Shown piece by piece: positions 20,586-30,838 of a stretch of 64,000 bases of DNA. Both the position numbers and the translations under genes were made by a program. Positions within the stretch are counted from its first letter, which is position 1. Each line of letters opens with the position of its first letter. The stretch spans positions 7,440,001 through 7,504,000 of the forward strand of contig BJHW01000001.1 of assembly GCA_005405945.1 (NCBI GenBank), given 5' to 3'. The notes under the pieces are model-generated. The model was not told where the DNA came from. It saw only the letters and a list, made by a program, of their open reading frames with translations, and did not search any database. This stretch comes from Streptomyces violaceusniger (GTDB taxonomy: Bacteria > Actinomycetota > Actinomycetes > Streptomycetales > Streptomycetaceae).

Positions 20586-21116
20586 GTGCACAACAACGGG
20601 GCGTTGCCCCCTGAGCGGGGTGAGGGGGGCACCGTGGGTGGCATTGGTGTGGACCAAGCATTCCTGGCTCTGGAGCGCGAATTGGCGGTTTTCCTCCGCA
20701 GAGCCCGAGCCGCTTCGGGGGAATTGGCCCGGGAGGTCCATCCGGAGCTCGAATCCGCCGCCTATGGACTGCTGATGCGGCTGGAGGACGCCGGTCCGCA
20801 GCGCGCCACCGAGCTCGCGAGCTTCGTGGGCGTCGGCAAGGCCACGATGAGCCGTCAGCTCCGAGCGCTCGAGGGGCTCGGACTGGTGGCGCGGACGCCC
20901 GATCCGGCCGACGGCCGGGCCTTCCTGGTGGAGTTGACCGAGGAGGGCCGCAGCCGCTTCCGTGCCGTGCGGGTCGCACGGCGGGCGCGGTATGCCCGCC
21001 GTCTCGCCGCGTGGGAGCGCAGCGAGGTCGCCGAACTCGCCAGGCTGCTGCACCGGTTGAACGCGGAGCAGGAGGCCGACGACCGCGGTCAGGCGGCGCG
21101 CGCGGCGCAGGAGTAG
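20586..21116 (+). CDS. MarR family transcriptional regulator
   Basis: A 176-aa regulator. The core AAYGLLMRLEDAGPQRATELA, FVGVGKATMSRQLRALEGLGLV and the wing with RTPDPADGRAFLVELTEEG are classic MarR winged-helix features. The GTG at 20586 follows a GGAGAGGG RBS; a second GTG at 20634 would remove a Gly-rich start. The C-terminal helix carries many Arg and Ala residues. A perfect palindrome lies just upstream. The divergent neighbour is the muramidase, with no other clear target. Confidence 0.88.
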   Translation: MHNNGALPPERGEGGTVGGIGVDQAFLALERELAVFLRRARAASGELAREVHPELESAAYGLLMRLEDAGPQRATELASFVGVGKATMSRQLRALEGLGLVARTPDPADGRAFLVELTEEGRSRFRAVRVARRARYARRLAAWERSEVAELARLLHRLNAEQEADDRGQAARAAQE

Positions 21117-21407
21117 GGCGCTCATACCCGTCAGGATCGGCGACCCGCGGGCATCCGGCGACGCGGACGTGGCAACCGCGCTACCCCACTGGGACGCCTA
21201 GGGTCCTTCTGGCGGGCCTCCGTGGAGGAAGGAGCGCCCGCCGCGCAGCGGCCGAAGACCGCAGCCGGGGCGTGCTCTCGGCGTGCCGCGCGGAGGCCCT
21301 CGTAGCGGAGCTACTCGGGCTTTCGTGCGGTGCGGCGAGAGGGCGTGCCGGGCGTCGCGACGCCGCGGAGATCCACCAGAAGGGCCCTGGCCCGGCGAGC
21401 CCCGCGG
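21117..21407. other. Intergenic stretch without a recognisable gene
   Basis: This is a 291-bp gap between the MarR gene and the convergent PP2C-like gene. It contains several short self-complementary GC-rich segments, for example around 21225-21260 and 21290-21340, that could act as terminators. I see no protein with sensible composition and no RNA gene. Confidence 0.5.
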
Positions 21408-22178
21408 TCAGGGCTCCACGAAGACCACGGCGGCGTCGTCGTGGTTCTTGCCCCGGGGGAAGGCCGTACGGTCCGGATCGGCGTCCTCGGCCGCCCGCAC
21501 CCGGTCGATCAGCGCCTGTGGGCCCTCCTTGCGCAGCAGCGCGAAGCACTCGGTCCAGTCGCCCTCGCCGAATGTCTCCACCCAGCGCGACGCCCCGTCG
21601 GTGAGCGCCGCCAGCGCCCGCACCTCGCCGCGCGGGAGCTCCCCGGTGACCGCCTTGCGGGAGACGGCGGGGTCGGCGGCGGCGGTGAAGAAGCCGCCCG
21701 CCACGTTGCGCAGCGGGGCGAGCCGCCGGCCCTCGGCCAGCAGCCGGTCGATGCGGTCGTCCAGGACCGGGGTCACTCCGTCATGGGTCCGCTCGATGAG
21801 CAACGCCGAGTCGGACAGCACCAGATACTCGATCCGCTGGGCGTTCCAGCGCGCCGTGACGACGGTCGCCTGGGGCGTAAGGGGGTGAGAAAGGTCACAT
21901 GTTGAACTATGGGCGGCGGCGGTCCGGGTGATCGCCTCGGAGAGGCACTGTGTCAGTGGCATATCCCGTCGCGAACCGGACAGTTCGAGCAGCGACCCGC
22001 CGAGCCGCGCGGTGAACCAGTCCACGCTGTGGACACATCCGTCCCCTCCCTCGGGCGGGGTCACCCCGTCCAGCACCACCAGCGCACCGCCGCTCCCCGA
22101 GGCCGGGAGGGCCACCGAGACGTAGTCCTCGTTGGGATGGTGCCGATCGCCGGGGGCGGTCGCGAGTTCGATGCGCAT
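21408..22178 (-). CDS. PP2C-like serine/threonine phosphatase domain protein
   Basis: A 256-aa protein with the metal-binding skeleton of PPM/PP2C phosphatases. It has PNEDYVSVA near the start, ALVVLDGVTPP (the DG motif), LVLSDSALL, RALAALTDGASR and the late NHDDAAVVFVEP. Acidic residues in these motifs bind two metal ions in true phosphatases. The DG and DGAS parts are intact, so activity is plausible. It is shorter than typical PP2C and has no regulatory domain. The gene is alone, divergent from the conservon, with about 390 bp between them. Confidence 0.75.
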   Translation of the reverse strand: MRIELATAPGDRHHPNEDYVSVALPASGSGGALVVLDGVTPPEGGDGCVHSVDWFTARLGGSLLELSGSRRDMPLTQCLSEAITRTAAAHSSTCDLSHPLTPQATVVTARWNAQRIEYLVLSDSALLIERTHDGVTPVLDDRIDRLLAEGRRLAPLRNVAGGFFTAAADPAVSRKAVTGELPRGEVRALAALTDGASRWVETFGEGDWTECFALLRKEGPQALIDRVRAAEDADPDRTAFPRGKNHDDAAVVFVEP

Positions 22179-22568
22179 TCCCTCAGTCTGCCGGACCCCT
22201 GTCGATCACCACCGCGGCGAGGGACGGACCGGGCCTTGGTCCGTACCAAATCCGTCGCCGGTTTCTCCGCTGCCTGATTGGGGTGGGATTGACACTTCTG
22301 GGAAGCTGCGGGTGCGCATCTTCTCAGGGCGCCGAGGTCTTTACCAATCCGCGCAAGGTGATGGGAAGGTATGGCCGCGAGTCAAAGTTGGTGGTCAACT
22401 ACGCAATACGGTTCACTCGTTCGGGTGGCCGGGCGAGTGATGCATACCCGCCCCAGACCCGTCCTGAAAGGGTCGGAATCCCTGCCAGAGGTGGGGAAAC
22501 ACAATTGGTGATCCGCCGTCACCTCTGGTCCACGTCAGCGGTCGGGCGAGAATGGATTGTGAGCACCG
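22179..22568. promoter_or_regulatory. Divergent region between PP2C-like gene and conservon
   Basis: This 390-bp region has visibly lower GC than its surroundings and no convincing gene. A TTGACA box lies near 22288-22293, and further AT-richer stretches occur to 22550, so it probably carries the conservon promoter. No strong inverted repeat stands out. The RBS of cvnA is weak. Confidence 0.4.
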
Positions 22569-25500
22569 GTGCGGAAGAAGCGGCTTCGGGGCACCACGCG
22601 CGATGCGGTCGGCGAGCCACGCCAGGATGAGGCGGCGCCGCGACGGCACACCACACGCGTCCGTCGTCGGCTCACCACGTCCGTCGCCCTCGTCTCCGTC
22701 GCCGTCCTCGGGGCCGGAACCCCCGCCGTCCTGCTCGCCCTCGACGACACGACCGACGCCCAGCACCTCGTCGACCTCGCGGAGACCAACCGCGGCGCGG
22801 TGACGCTCGCCCACGCCCTCGCCGACGAGCGCGACGCCATGACCCGCTATGTCGCCGACGGCCGCACCTCCGCCTCCGGCCGAGGGGTCTCCGAGGAGAT
22901 GCGCGCCCGGGTCGACCGCCGGGTCCGCGAGGTGCGCAAGGAGGTCCCGGCCTCGGTCCGGCGGCGCCTCGACGCCCTCCCCGAGCTGCGGCAGGAAGCG
23001 CTGACCGGCAAGGGCTCGGCCACCGACGTCTTCACCGCCTACACCCGCACCGTCCAGGCGCTGAACGGGATCACCGACACCCTCGCCCGCCGGCTCCCGG
23101 CCGACGCCGATTCCGGCGGCACCGCAGCGCTGGCCCCGCTCGGCCGCGCGGTGGAGGAGGCGTCCGCCACCCGCGGACTGCTGCTGGCCGCGCTCGACGC
23201 GGGCGGTGGCCAGCCCACGCTGGTCTCGGCCGCCCAGCGGACCAACCTCCGCGAGCAGTCGGCGCTCGACGACTTCGAGCAGCTGGCCCCCGCCGCCATG
23301 CGCGAGGCCTATCAGCGCACCGTCAACGGCACCGAGGTCCGCTCCGCCGAGCGCTACCTCGCCCGGCTCACCGACCAGAGCCGCCTCGCGGGCAATGACT
23401 TCTTCCTCCAGAAGGACCGCGTCGAGGCCGCCCTGAACGCCCGGATCGACCAGATGCGCGGCGCGCAGTCCTCGCTGGCCTCCGCCGAGGCCGCCCAGCT
23501 CGCGCGGGTGCGGGACGACGAGGTCACCGACCTGGAGCTGCGCATCGGCATCGTCGGTGCCGCCCTGCTGGTCGCCCTCGGCGCCGGGGTGCACAGCGCC
23601 CGCTCGATGACCCGGCCGCTGGCCGCGCTGCGGCTCGGCGCCCGGCGGGTCGCGGCCGATCCGGCGGCCGAGGAGCCGGTGGCGTTCAAGGGCCGCGACG
23701 ACGAGTTCGCGGACGCCGTACGGGCCGTCAACGAACTCCACGCCAAGGCCACGCGGACGTACGAGCGGGTCGCCGAGCTCGAGCGCGAGCGCACCCGGCT
23801 CGTCGGCGAGCGGCAGCGGCTGGCCGATGAGCGGGACGGCCTGCGCGCCGAGCGGGACGCGGTCGCCACCCGGCTGGAGGGGCTGCGGGCCCGGGTCCAC
23901 GGCAGCTTCGTCAGCCTCGCGCTGCGCTCGCTGGGCCTGATCGAGCGCCAGCTCGCCATCATCGAGTCCCTGGAGGAGCGGGAGCAGGACCCCGACCGCC
24001 TCGAGACGCTCTTCCAGCTCGACCACCTGGCCACCGGGATGCGCCGCTACGGCGAGAACCTCCTGGTCATCGCGGGCTCGGAGCAGAAGGCCACCCATCC
24101 GGGACCGGTGCCGCTGCTGGATGTGCTGCGCGCCTCGATCAGCGAGGTCGAGCGGTACGACCGGGTGCAGATCCAGGCGCTGCCGCCGCATGCCCAGGTC
24201 GCGGGGTTCGCCGCGGACAGCGTCAGCCACCTGATCGCCGAGCTCCTGGAGAACGCGACATCGTTTTCTCCGCCGGATGCCGCGGTCCAGATCTCCGGCT
24301 GGCTGCTGGAGACCGGCGAGGTCATGCTCTCCGTCCAGGACGAGGGCATCGGCATGACGCCCGAGCGCTTCGTGGAGCTGAACAACCGGCTCGCCGACCC
24401 CGTGCCGGAGTACTGCCAGGGCCCCCAGCCGGAGGACCCGCTGGGCCTCGGGCTGTATGTGGTGACCCGGCTGGCCGCGCGCCACGGCATCCGGGTGCAG
24501 CTGCGCGAGCAGCAGCCGGGCGGGGTGGCGGCCGTGGTCGTCCTCCCGACGAAGATCCTCCCCTCCGGTCCGCCCGGCGCCGGGCTGCCGCCCGCCCCGC
24601 CGGTCGGCGCGGGCGCGACGTTCGGCGCCACCGGACCGTCCTCCTTCCTGGGCTTCCCGGGCTCGGAGGCGGAGGCGAACTCCAACGCGCTGCCGGGGCA
24701 GGCCCGTTCGGTCGCCCGCGACGGGGGCCCCCAGGGCCTTCGGGACCAGGTTTCCCAGGACCGGGAGGGTGTGCCGGGCGCCGGGGCGGGAGCCGCCGCG
24801 GAGCCGTCGGTTACCGAGCCGGTCGCGCCGGTCCCGCCGCAAGCGGAGCCCGCGGACCCGGCGCCCCGGGCCGCCGACACCGCGGCCGCGTCCTCGACGG
24901 CGGCGGAGCCCGGGCCTGGCCCGGAGCCCGTGCCTGGTGAGCGCGTGCCTGGACCCGAGACCGTGCTTGGTGAGCCCGGCCCTGGCCGGGAGCCCGTGCC
25001 TGGTGAGCTGGGGCTTGGCCGGGAGCCCGCGTTCGGGCCGCGGTCCGCGCTCGACCCGGACCCCGTGCTCGACCCGGACCGCGCGTCCGTCGAGGCGGCC
25101 GCCGAACCGGAGCCGAGCGCCCCCTGGGCCGTCCCCGGCGAGCGGTGGGGGCGGACCGGGGACACCGGCCGCGACTACCCCATGGAGCCCACGCCGCCGC
25201 GCGGCCATCCGGCCCCGGAAAGCGCCGGTACGCTGCCCGCCCTGCCCAAGCGCGTCCCCAAGCTGGCCCAGGCCGACGGGCGGGACGGCACACGGTCCGG
25301 TGCGGACGACAAGGCCCCGGCCTCCCAGGCCGAGGAGCCGGAGGTCCCGGCCGTCGAGCGGACGATGGAGCTGACGCTCCGCCGCCTGCGCGAGAGCCAG
25401 GGGGACCGCGAGGACCGCGGTGGCCTCTCGGACCGTACGGATTCCGCCGACCGCGAGGGTCGCGAGTACCGCGAGAGCCGTGAGGACCGCGAGGGTCGCG

Positions 25501-26197
25501 ATGGACGTGCGGACGCCGGGGACCGCCCGGACGCCGACGCCCGCGACGGCCGCGCGGACCCCGACGACCACGCGGACCGCGAGTGGTACATCGGCGGCCA
25601 CGGCATACGCCCGGTCGGCGCGGCCGCCTGGGGCCCGGCCAACGGCGACCCGGCGTGGCCCGGCGGCCCGGCAGACGTCGCCCCGGCGTCGTACGACGGC
25701 CCGGAAGGCGGCGCCCCGGCGTGGCCCGGCGGCTCGGCGGCGGGCGGTGGCCCGGCAGAGGGCGGCCCGGCGTCGTACGACGACCCGGCGACGTACGGGG
25801 CCCCGAAGGCAGCGTCCCGCCGTCGCCCGGCGGCGGGACGGCGGAGGGTGGTGAGCGGGCAGGCGGCGGTGAGCCGTCCGCCGATCCGTACGCCATCGGC
25901 CCCGACCAGCACGCCCGCCCGGACGACGAGGTGGCGCGCACGGACAAGGGGCTTCCCAAGCGCCGACCGCGGAACGTGGCGCTCCGGGAGCCCGATCCAC
26001 GGGAGCGGACCGGCTCGGTGAACGCGGAGGAACTGCGGCGCCGGCTCGGTGGCTTCCAGCGCGGCGCCCGCGAGGGGCACCGCGACGCCGCCGCCGAGAT
26101 CGCCGCCCGCGGCGAGCCCGCGCGGAGGCATGGGGGACCAGCAGGACAAACGGGGGCGCAGAACGAGGGTGGCACGGTTGAGGAGGCACGCGGGTGA
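22569..26197 (+). CDS. cvnA: Conservon sensor-kinase-like ATPase with nitrate/nitrite-type sensing region (CvnA), one frameshift
   Basis: The first gene of a conservon, a Streptomyces four-gene signalling unit in which a membrane kinase-like protein works with a roadblock protein, a DUF742 protein and a Ras-like GTPase. The restored protein is about 1209 aa. It has TM1 near residues 36-58, an external helical sensor, TM2 near 323-341, and a HAMP/coiled coil. The segment HLATGMRRYGENLLVI is where conservon kinases carry their His, and a HATPase follows with ELLENATSFSPP, EGIGM and GLGLYVV. A tail of more than 550 residues is disordered and rich in Pro, Glu, Arg and Asp. A missing base near 25800, at GGGGCCCC, puts the C-terminus into the frame that ends at 26197 overlapping cvnB. 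The typical LPKR motif is in that frame. Confidence 0.9.
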
Positions 26198-26685
26198 ATG
26201 CGCCCAGTAGTACCTACGGGTTGAGTCGCGAGGCCCGTAATCTGCACTGGTTGCTGGCGAACCTGGTCGAGGAGGTGCCGGGCGTCCGCTCGGTCGTGGT
26301 CGTCTCGACCGACGGGCTGATGCTGCTCTCCTCCGACGCACGGCACCACGCCGCGGCCGCGGCGGCCGATCCGTCGGCGCAGGACGGCCCCAAGGGCTCC
26401 AGCGCGGATCTCGCGACGATCGTCTCGGGGCTCGGCAGCCTCACGCTCGGCGCGGCGAAGCTGATGGACGCCGGCAGCGTCAAGCAGACGATGGTGGCGA
26501 TGGACGAGGGCAGTCTGTTCGTCATGTCGATCAGCGACGGTTCGCTGCTGGGGGTGCACGCCACCCCCGACTGTGACATGACCGTCGTCGCCTATCACAT
26601 GGCGCTGTTCGTGGGCCGGGCCGGTCATGTGCTCACCCCCGAACTCCGCAATGAACTCCGCAGGTCGCTGGAGCACGCGCAGTGA
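26194..26685 (+). CDS. cvnB: Roadblock/LC7 domain protein (CvnB)
   Basis: A 163-aa roadblock/LC7 fold protein, normally a GTPase-regulating partner in conservons. It shows the pattern LHWLLANLVEEVPGVRSVVVVSTDGL, then LTLGAAKLMDAG, VMSISDGSLLGV and a final helix. A 25-residue Ala-rich insertion after SSDARH lengthens the first loop. The GTG start overlaps the end of cvnA by four bases, and its stop overlaps cvnC, so the unit is translationally coupled. Confidence 0.93.
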   Translation: MNAPSSTYGLSREARNLHWLLANLVEEVPGVRSVVVVSTDGLMLLSSDARHHAAAAAADPSAQDGPKGSSADLATIVSGLGSLTLGAAKLMDAGSVKQTMVAMDEGSLFVMSISDGSLLGVHATPDCDMTVVAYHMALFVGRAGHVLTPELRNELRRSLEHAQ

Positions 26686-27074
26686 CGGCCGCCGGGTCCG
26701 GCCGACCCGCCCGTAAACCCGCTCGCGTACGTCCGTACTCACTCACCGGTGGCCGCACCCGCTCCGGCCATGTGCTGCTGGTGGAGACCTTCGTCGCGGC
26801 GCTGGAGTCTCCGGACGGACGGCTCGACCCGGCCCCCAACGGGTTGAACGCCCGGATGCTGCCGGAGATCCGGGCGATCATCGAACTGTGCGGCAGGATG
26901 CGCTCCGTCGCGGAGGTCTCCGCGATGCTCAAGATCCCACTCGGTGTGGTGCGCGTCCTGCTCAGTGACCTGGCCGACCAGGGAAAGATCCGCGTCTACG
27001 GCACCGGGCGGGGCCCCGGCCAGCCGGACCGCGCGTTGCTCGAAAGGGTGCTCAGTGGACTTCGCAGGCTCTGA
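26682..27074 (+). CDS. cvnC: DUF742 winged-helix protein (CvnC)
   Basis: A 130-aa DUF742 protein, the third conservon component. Family marks are RPYSLTGGRTRS at the start, the central ALIE-like IIELCGRMRSVAEVSAMLKIPLGVVRVLLSDLADQGKIRV (a winged-helix pattern, given here in overlapping pieces) and the terminal LLERVLSGLRRL. The GTG overlaps cvnB by four bases. DUF742 proteins are thought to connect the sensor to the GTPase; DNA binding is not proven. Confidence 0.93.
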   Translation: MTAAGSGRPARKPARVRPYSLTGGRTRSGHVLLVETFVAALESPDGRLDPAPNGLNARMLPEIRAIIELCGRMRSVAEVSAMLKIPLGVVRVLLSDLADQGKIRVYGTGRGPGQPDRALLERVLSGLRRL

Positions 27075-27720
27075 GACGATCACGGCGACCCCGCCGGCGA
27101 CGTCGGAGATACCCGGGGCCGGGATACCCGGGGCCGAGGAGGTGCTCCAGAGGTGGCAGACGGACCGCTCCCGCGCGCCGATCGCCACCAAGATCGTGAT
27201 AGCGGGAGGCTTCGGCGTCGGCAAGACGACCTTCGTCGGCGCGGTTTCGGAGATCACTCCGCTCCAGACCGAAGCGCTGATGACGCAGGCCAGCGAGAGT
27301 GTGGACGACCTCGAGGCGACGCCCGAGAAGCTGACCACCACCGTGGCCATGGACTTCGGCCGGATCACGCTGGAGAACGATCTGGTCCTGTACCTCTTCG
27401 GCACCCCCGGCCAGCAGCGCTTCTGGTTCATGTGGGACGACCTGATGCGCGGGGCCATCGGCGCGGTGGTGATGGTCGACACCCGGCGCCTGGACGAGAG
27501 CTTCCCGGCGCTGGACTACTTCGAGAGCCTCGGACTGCCGTACGTGGTGGCGGTCAACCACTTCGAGGGGACCCCGCTCTACCAGGCCGAGGACGTACGG
27601 GACGCGCTCTCCGTGGCGCCCTCCGTGCCCGTGGTGATGATGGACGCCCGGCGCCGGATCGCGGTCGTGGACGCGCTGCTGGCGCTGGTGAGGCACGCCG
27701 TTGACGTGTCACCCGAATGA
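27055..27720 (+). CDS. cvnD: Conservon Ras-like GTPase (CvnD)
   Basis: A 221-aa small GTPase of the conservon/MglA-like type. P-loop GGFGVGKTTFVGAVSEI, switch region TTVAMDFGRI, the DTPG-equivalent FGTPGQQRFWFMW (Gln in the catalytic position) and the NKxD-equivalent VAVNHFEG are all visible. I chose the GTG at 27055, overlapping cvnC by 20 bases, as usual for these units. The longer frame to 26944 is inside cvnC. The next gene is a flavoprotein monooxygenase where many conservons have a cytochrome P450 (cvnE). Confidence 0.94.
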   Translation: MDFAGSETITATPPATSEIPGAGIPGAEEVLQRWQTDRSRAPIATKIVIAGGFGVGKTTFVGAVSEITPLQTEALMTQASESVDDLEATPEKLTTTVAMDFGRITLENDLVLYLFGTPGQQRFWFMWDDLMRGAIGAVVMVDTRRLDESFPALDYFESLGLPYVVAVNHFEGTPLYQAEDVRDALSVAPSVPVVMMDARRRIAVVDALLALVRHAVDVSPE

Positions 27721-27796
27721 CGTAACCTCTGCTCCGCCCGTGGGATGGAATGCTCCGTTCCTCTGTTCGGCCCGAGCGTGAGGAGAGTCGACAGCC

Positions 27797-29155
27797 ATGC
27801 GGCACATACTCATCGTGGGTGCCGGTCAGTCCGGCCTCCAACTCGCCCTCGGCCTCCAGTCACAGGGCTACGAGCTCACGCTGATGTCCAACCGGACGGC
27901 CGATGAGATCCGCGGCGGGCGGGTGATGTCCACCCAGTGCATGTTCCGCACCGCGCTGGACCACGAGCGCGATCTGGGGCTCAACTTCTGGGAGGAGCGG
28001 GCGCCGCGGATCGAGGGTCTCGGGATCTCGGTCGCCGGGCCGTCGACTCCCGGGGGCCATCCGCGGGTCATCGACTGGGTCGGCCGACTCGACGGCCACG
28101 CCCAGTCCGTCGACCAGCGGATCAAGATGGCCGGCTGGATGGAGACGTTCGAGCAGCGCGGCGGCCAGGTGGTCATCCACGGTGCCGCCGTCTCCGACCT
28201 GGACGTCCTCGTCAGGAAGTACGACCTGGTGCTGGTGGCCGCGGGCAAGGGCGAACTGGTCTCGCTCTTCGGCCGGGACACCGCCCGCTCCCCGTACGAC
28301 ACCCCGCGGCGCGCCCTCGCGGTCGCCTATGTGCACGGCCTCGACCCGCGCCCCGAGCACCCCGACGTCGAGGCGGTGCGCTGCAATCTCGTGCCCGGCG
28401 TCGGCGAGTTCTTCGTGATGCCCGCGCTCACCACCACCGGCCGCGCCGACATCCTCTTCTGGGAGGCCGTCCCGGGCGGTCCGGCCGACGCGTTCCAGGA
28501 CATCACCGACCCCTCGGAGCACCTGGAGCGCGTCCTGGAGCTGATGGAACACTTCACGCCCTGGGAGTACGCGCGCGCCACCAAGGTCGAACTGACGGAC
28601 GCGGGCTGCACGCTGTCCGGGCGGTACGCGCCGACCGTACGCCACCCGATCGGGCGCCTGCCGGGCGGCGGGCTGGTGCTGGGCGTGGCCGATGTCGTGG
28701 TGGCCAACGACCCGATCACCGGCCAGGGCTCCAACTCCGCGGCCAAGTGCGCGGCGGTCTATCTGGAGAGCATCCTCGAGCGCGGCGACCGGCCGTTCGA
28801 CGAGGAGTGGATGCGGACGACGTTCGACCGCTACTGGGAGAGCGCGCGGCACGTCACCAAGTGGACCAACACGATGCTGGCCCCGCCGCCGGAGCACATC
28901 GTGCACCTCCTCGACGCGGGGTCCGCCTTCCCCGCGGTCGCCCACCGCATCGCCAACGGCTTCGACGACCCCTCCGACTTCGAGAACTTCTTCTACGAGC
29001 CGGAGAAGGCGGCTGCCTATCTGGAGGAGGTCAGGGAAGAGGCTGAGGCAGCTGAGGCTGCTGAAGCGGAGGCCGAGGCCGACGATGTGGCGGGGGACGA
29101 GGCCGAGGTCGAGGCGGACGACCGGGCCCACGAGGTCGTCCGGTCCTTCCGCTGA
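27797..29155 (+). CDS. Styrene/indole monooxygenase-like FAD oxidoreductase
   Basis: A 452-aa FAD-dependent protein of the styrene-monooxygenase (StyA)/indole-monooxygenase family, two-component enzymes supplied with reduced FAD by a separate reductase. GAGQSGLQLALGLQSQGYEL is the FAD Rossmann motif; LVAAGKGELVSLF and the late DPITGQGSNSAAKCA are typical. An AurF-like or reductase partner is not adjacent. The last 45 residues form a very acidic Glu/Ala/Asp tail not present in StyA. It follows the conservon by 76 bp with a good AGGAGAG RBS, so it may be the conservon's output enzyme in place of a P450. The substrate is unknown. Confidence 0.88.
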   Translation: MRHILIVGAGQSGLQLALGLQSQGYELTLMSNRTADEIRGGRVMSTQCMFRTALDHERDLGLNFWEERAPRIEGLGISVAGPSTPGGHPRVIDWVGRLDGHAQSVDQRIKMAGWMETFEQRGGQVVIHGAAVSDLDVLVRKYDLVLVAAGKGELVSLFGRDTARSPYDTPRRALAVAYVHGLDPRPEHPDVEAVRCNLVPGVGEFFVMPALTTTGRADILFWEAVPGGPADAFQDITDPSEHLERVLELMEHFTPWEYARATKVELTDAGCTLSGRYAPTVRHPIGRLPGGGLVLGVADVVVANDPITGQGSNSAAKCAAVYLESILERGDRPFDEEWMRTTFDRYWESARHVTKWTNTMLAPPPEHIVHLLDAGSAFPAVAHRIANGFDDPSDFENFFYEPEKAAAYLEEVREEAEAAEAAEAEAEADDVAGDEAEVEADDRAHEVVRSFR

Positions 29156-29185
29156 CACCGGCCGCACCGGCCGTCGCCGGAGCCG

Positions 29186-30413
29186 TCACCGCTTCTTGGC
29201 CACCGCGACCGGACCCGGGCGCACCACGCCCTGCAGCGGATTGGAGGCGAGCGGGGAGAGCTTCACCCGCTGGCCGGGGCGCGGCGCCTGGACCACCTGG
29301 CCGTTGCCCGCGTACATCGCCACATGGCTCGCACCCTTGTAGTAGATCACCAGGTCGCCGGGGCGCAGCTGGCTGAGCGGCACCCGTGGCAGCCGGCGCC
29401 ACTGCTCCTGGCTGGTGCGCGGGATGGTCCGCCCGGCATACGCCCAGGCGGAGGAGGTCAGCCCCGAGCAGTCGAAGGAGTCCGGCCCCTCGGCGCCCCA
29501 GACGTACGGCTTGCCGATCTGGCTGAGCGCGTAGGCGAGCGCGCGCCGCCCGGCCTCCGCGGACGCCATTCCGGGGCGGTGGCCGGGGGACTGGTGGGGG
29601 CGGGGCGCGGTGACGGTGGCCACCGGGGAGGGGGTGCCCGCCGCGGGGGTGTCCCGGCCGTCCCCGGGGCCGGGGCGGCGCCGGTGCCCGTGCCGCCACC
29701 CGTGCTGCCGTTCGCGGTGCCGTTCGCGGTGCCGAGCGCCCCGGAGGCGAGTAGTTTGCGCTGGGCCTTCGCGGTCTCCTGGCGCTCGCGCTGGGCCACC
29801 TGGGCGATCTGGCGGGTGCTGAGCGCGGCCAGTAGCTTCTCGATGGAGTGGAGCCGCTTCTTCACCTTGTCCCGCTGTTTCTTGCGCTTCGCCGCCAGGG
29901 ACAGCTGTTTGTCCAGCGCGGTCCGCGCCCGGGTGGCGACGGTGTCGGCGCGCCGCTCGCCCTTGGTCAGCCGCTGGATCAGCGCGGCCTCGCGGCCGGC
30001 CGCCCGATCCAGCTCCCGCGCCTCGTCGGCGGCGTTCTCCGGGTGCGGGTGAGCAGGGTCAGCAGGAAACTGTAGGAGGAGAGCGCGCTGTGGCCCTGGT
30101 ACTGCCGACGGGCCAGCCGTCCCGCGTCGTCGTGGCTGTCGGCGAGCTCCGTACGGGCGTGGACGAGCTGGGCCGTGAGCTTCCTGGTCCTGGTGCGCTG
30201 CTTGTGCAGCTTCTCCTCGGTCGCGTTGTACGCCTCCGTCGCCTCCTCGGCCTTCCGGTACAGCGTCTTGAGCTGCGTCAGCAGCTCGGACACGGACCGG
30301 TCGGCGGGGCGGGCGGGGGCGGCCGACGCCTTGGCCGCCGGAACGGCGGGCACCAGCGCGGCGGCCGCGGTGATCGCCGCCGCGCAGACCGAGCCCACGA
30401 TCCGTCCTGACAC
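29186..30413 (-). CDS. Secreted NlpC/P60 peptidoglycan endopeptidase with coiled coil, two frameshifts
   Basis: The restored protein is about 409 aa. It has a signal peptide (Ala-rich, ending near AKASA), a long coiled coil (QLKTLYRKAEEATEAYNATE and onward, about residues 45-230), a Thr/Gly/Ala linker and a C-terminal NlpC/P60 domain. The catalytic Cys is in FDCSGLTSSAW and the His is in SHVAMYAG. It would cut peptide cross-links in peptidoglycan, and the coiled coil resembles RipA/FtsX-regulated hydrolases. Two missing bases, near 30045 and in a C-run near 29650, restore one frame with length divisible by three. The GTG start follows a near-perfect GGAGGTGATCAC RBS. Regulation by cyclic di-AMP riboswitch was considered, but none is visible. 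Confidence 0.85.
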
Positions 30414-30559
30414 GTGATCACCTCCGGTTCCGAGACGCCTCTGTTCGGCGTCCAGCTCAGCAGGGATCGTGGCATGACGTTCGTATCTTCAGGAGAATTG
30501 TGAGCGAGTCGGACGAATGCGGTCACCCGTCCGGCGGGGCCCGTCGCTCGGCCCGACGG

Positions 30560-30826
30560 TCAGTTCGGCTTGGACCACGGCCACTTCAGCCCGCCACCCG
30601 GTTTCCCCTCCGGGTCGTACTCATAGGCCCAGCCCCGGACCAGGCCCAGCCGCTTGGAGGTGGCGGCGGGAACCCTGCGGTAGACATACACCGTCGGCGG
30701 TCCGCCCGCCTCGTCCTCGACCGGCACCTCGTAGGTCTTCGGCGGCTGACCCGTGAGGCCGACCAGCACCGACAGCACCCGCCCGTCCAGCGGCCCACCC
30801 ACGAAGGGCGTCTCCTCGCTTCTCAC
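30560..30826 (-). CDS. Small conserved-looking hypothetical protein
   Basis: An 88-aa protein that I do not recognise. It starts MRSEETPFVGGPLDGRVLSV, a motif seen in several small actinobacterial proteins. It contains VYVYRRVPAATSKRLGL and ends Lys/Trp/Pro-rich (GGGLKWPWSKPN). The GTG at 30826 was chosen because everything upstream in frame belongs to the 18-bp minisatellite. There is no signal peptide and no membrane segment. It sits between the NlpC gene and the minisatellite with no obvious operon partner. Confidence 0.55.
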   Translation of the reverse strand: MRSEETPFVGGPLDGRVLSVLVGLTGQPPKTYEVPVEDEAGGPPTVYVYRRVPAATSKRLGLVRGWAYEYDPEGKPGGGLKWPWSKPN

Positions 30827-30838
30827 GGCACGACGGTA

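Noticed and set aside
22413..26189. A 1258-codon open frame on the minus strand opposite cvnA
   Set aside because: It is low-complexity Arg/Gly/Ala and mirrors cvnA codon structure.
30414..30559. A cyclic di-AMP (ydaO) riboswitch before the NlpC/P60 gene
   Set aside because: The leader is only about 150 nt up to the next gene and lacks the conserved ydaO motifs.
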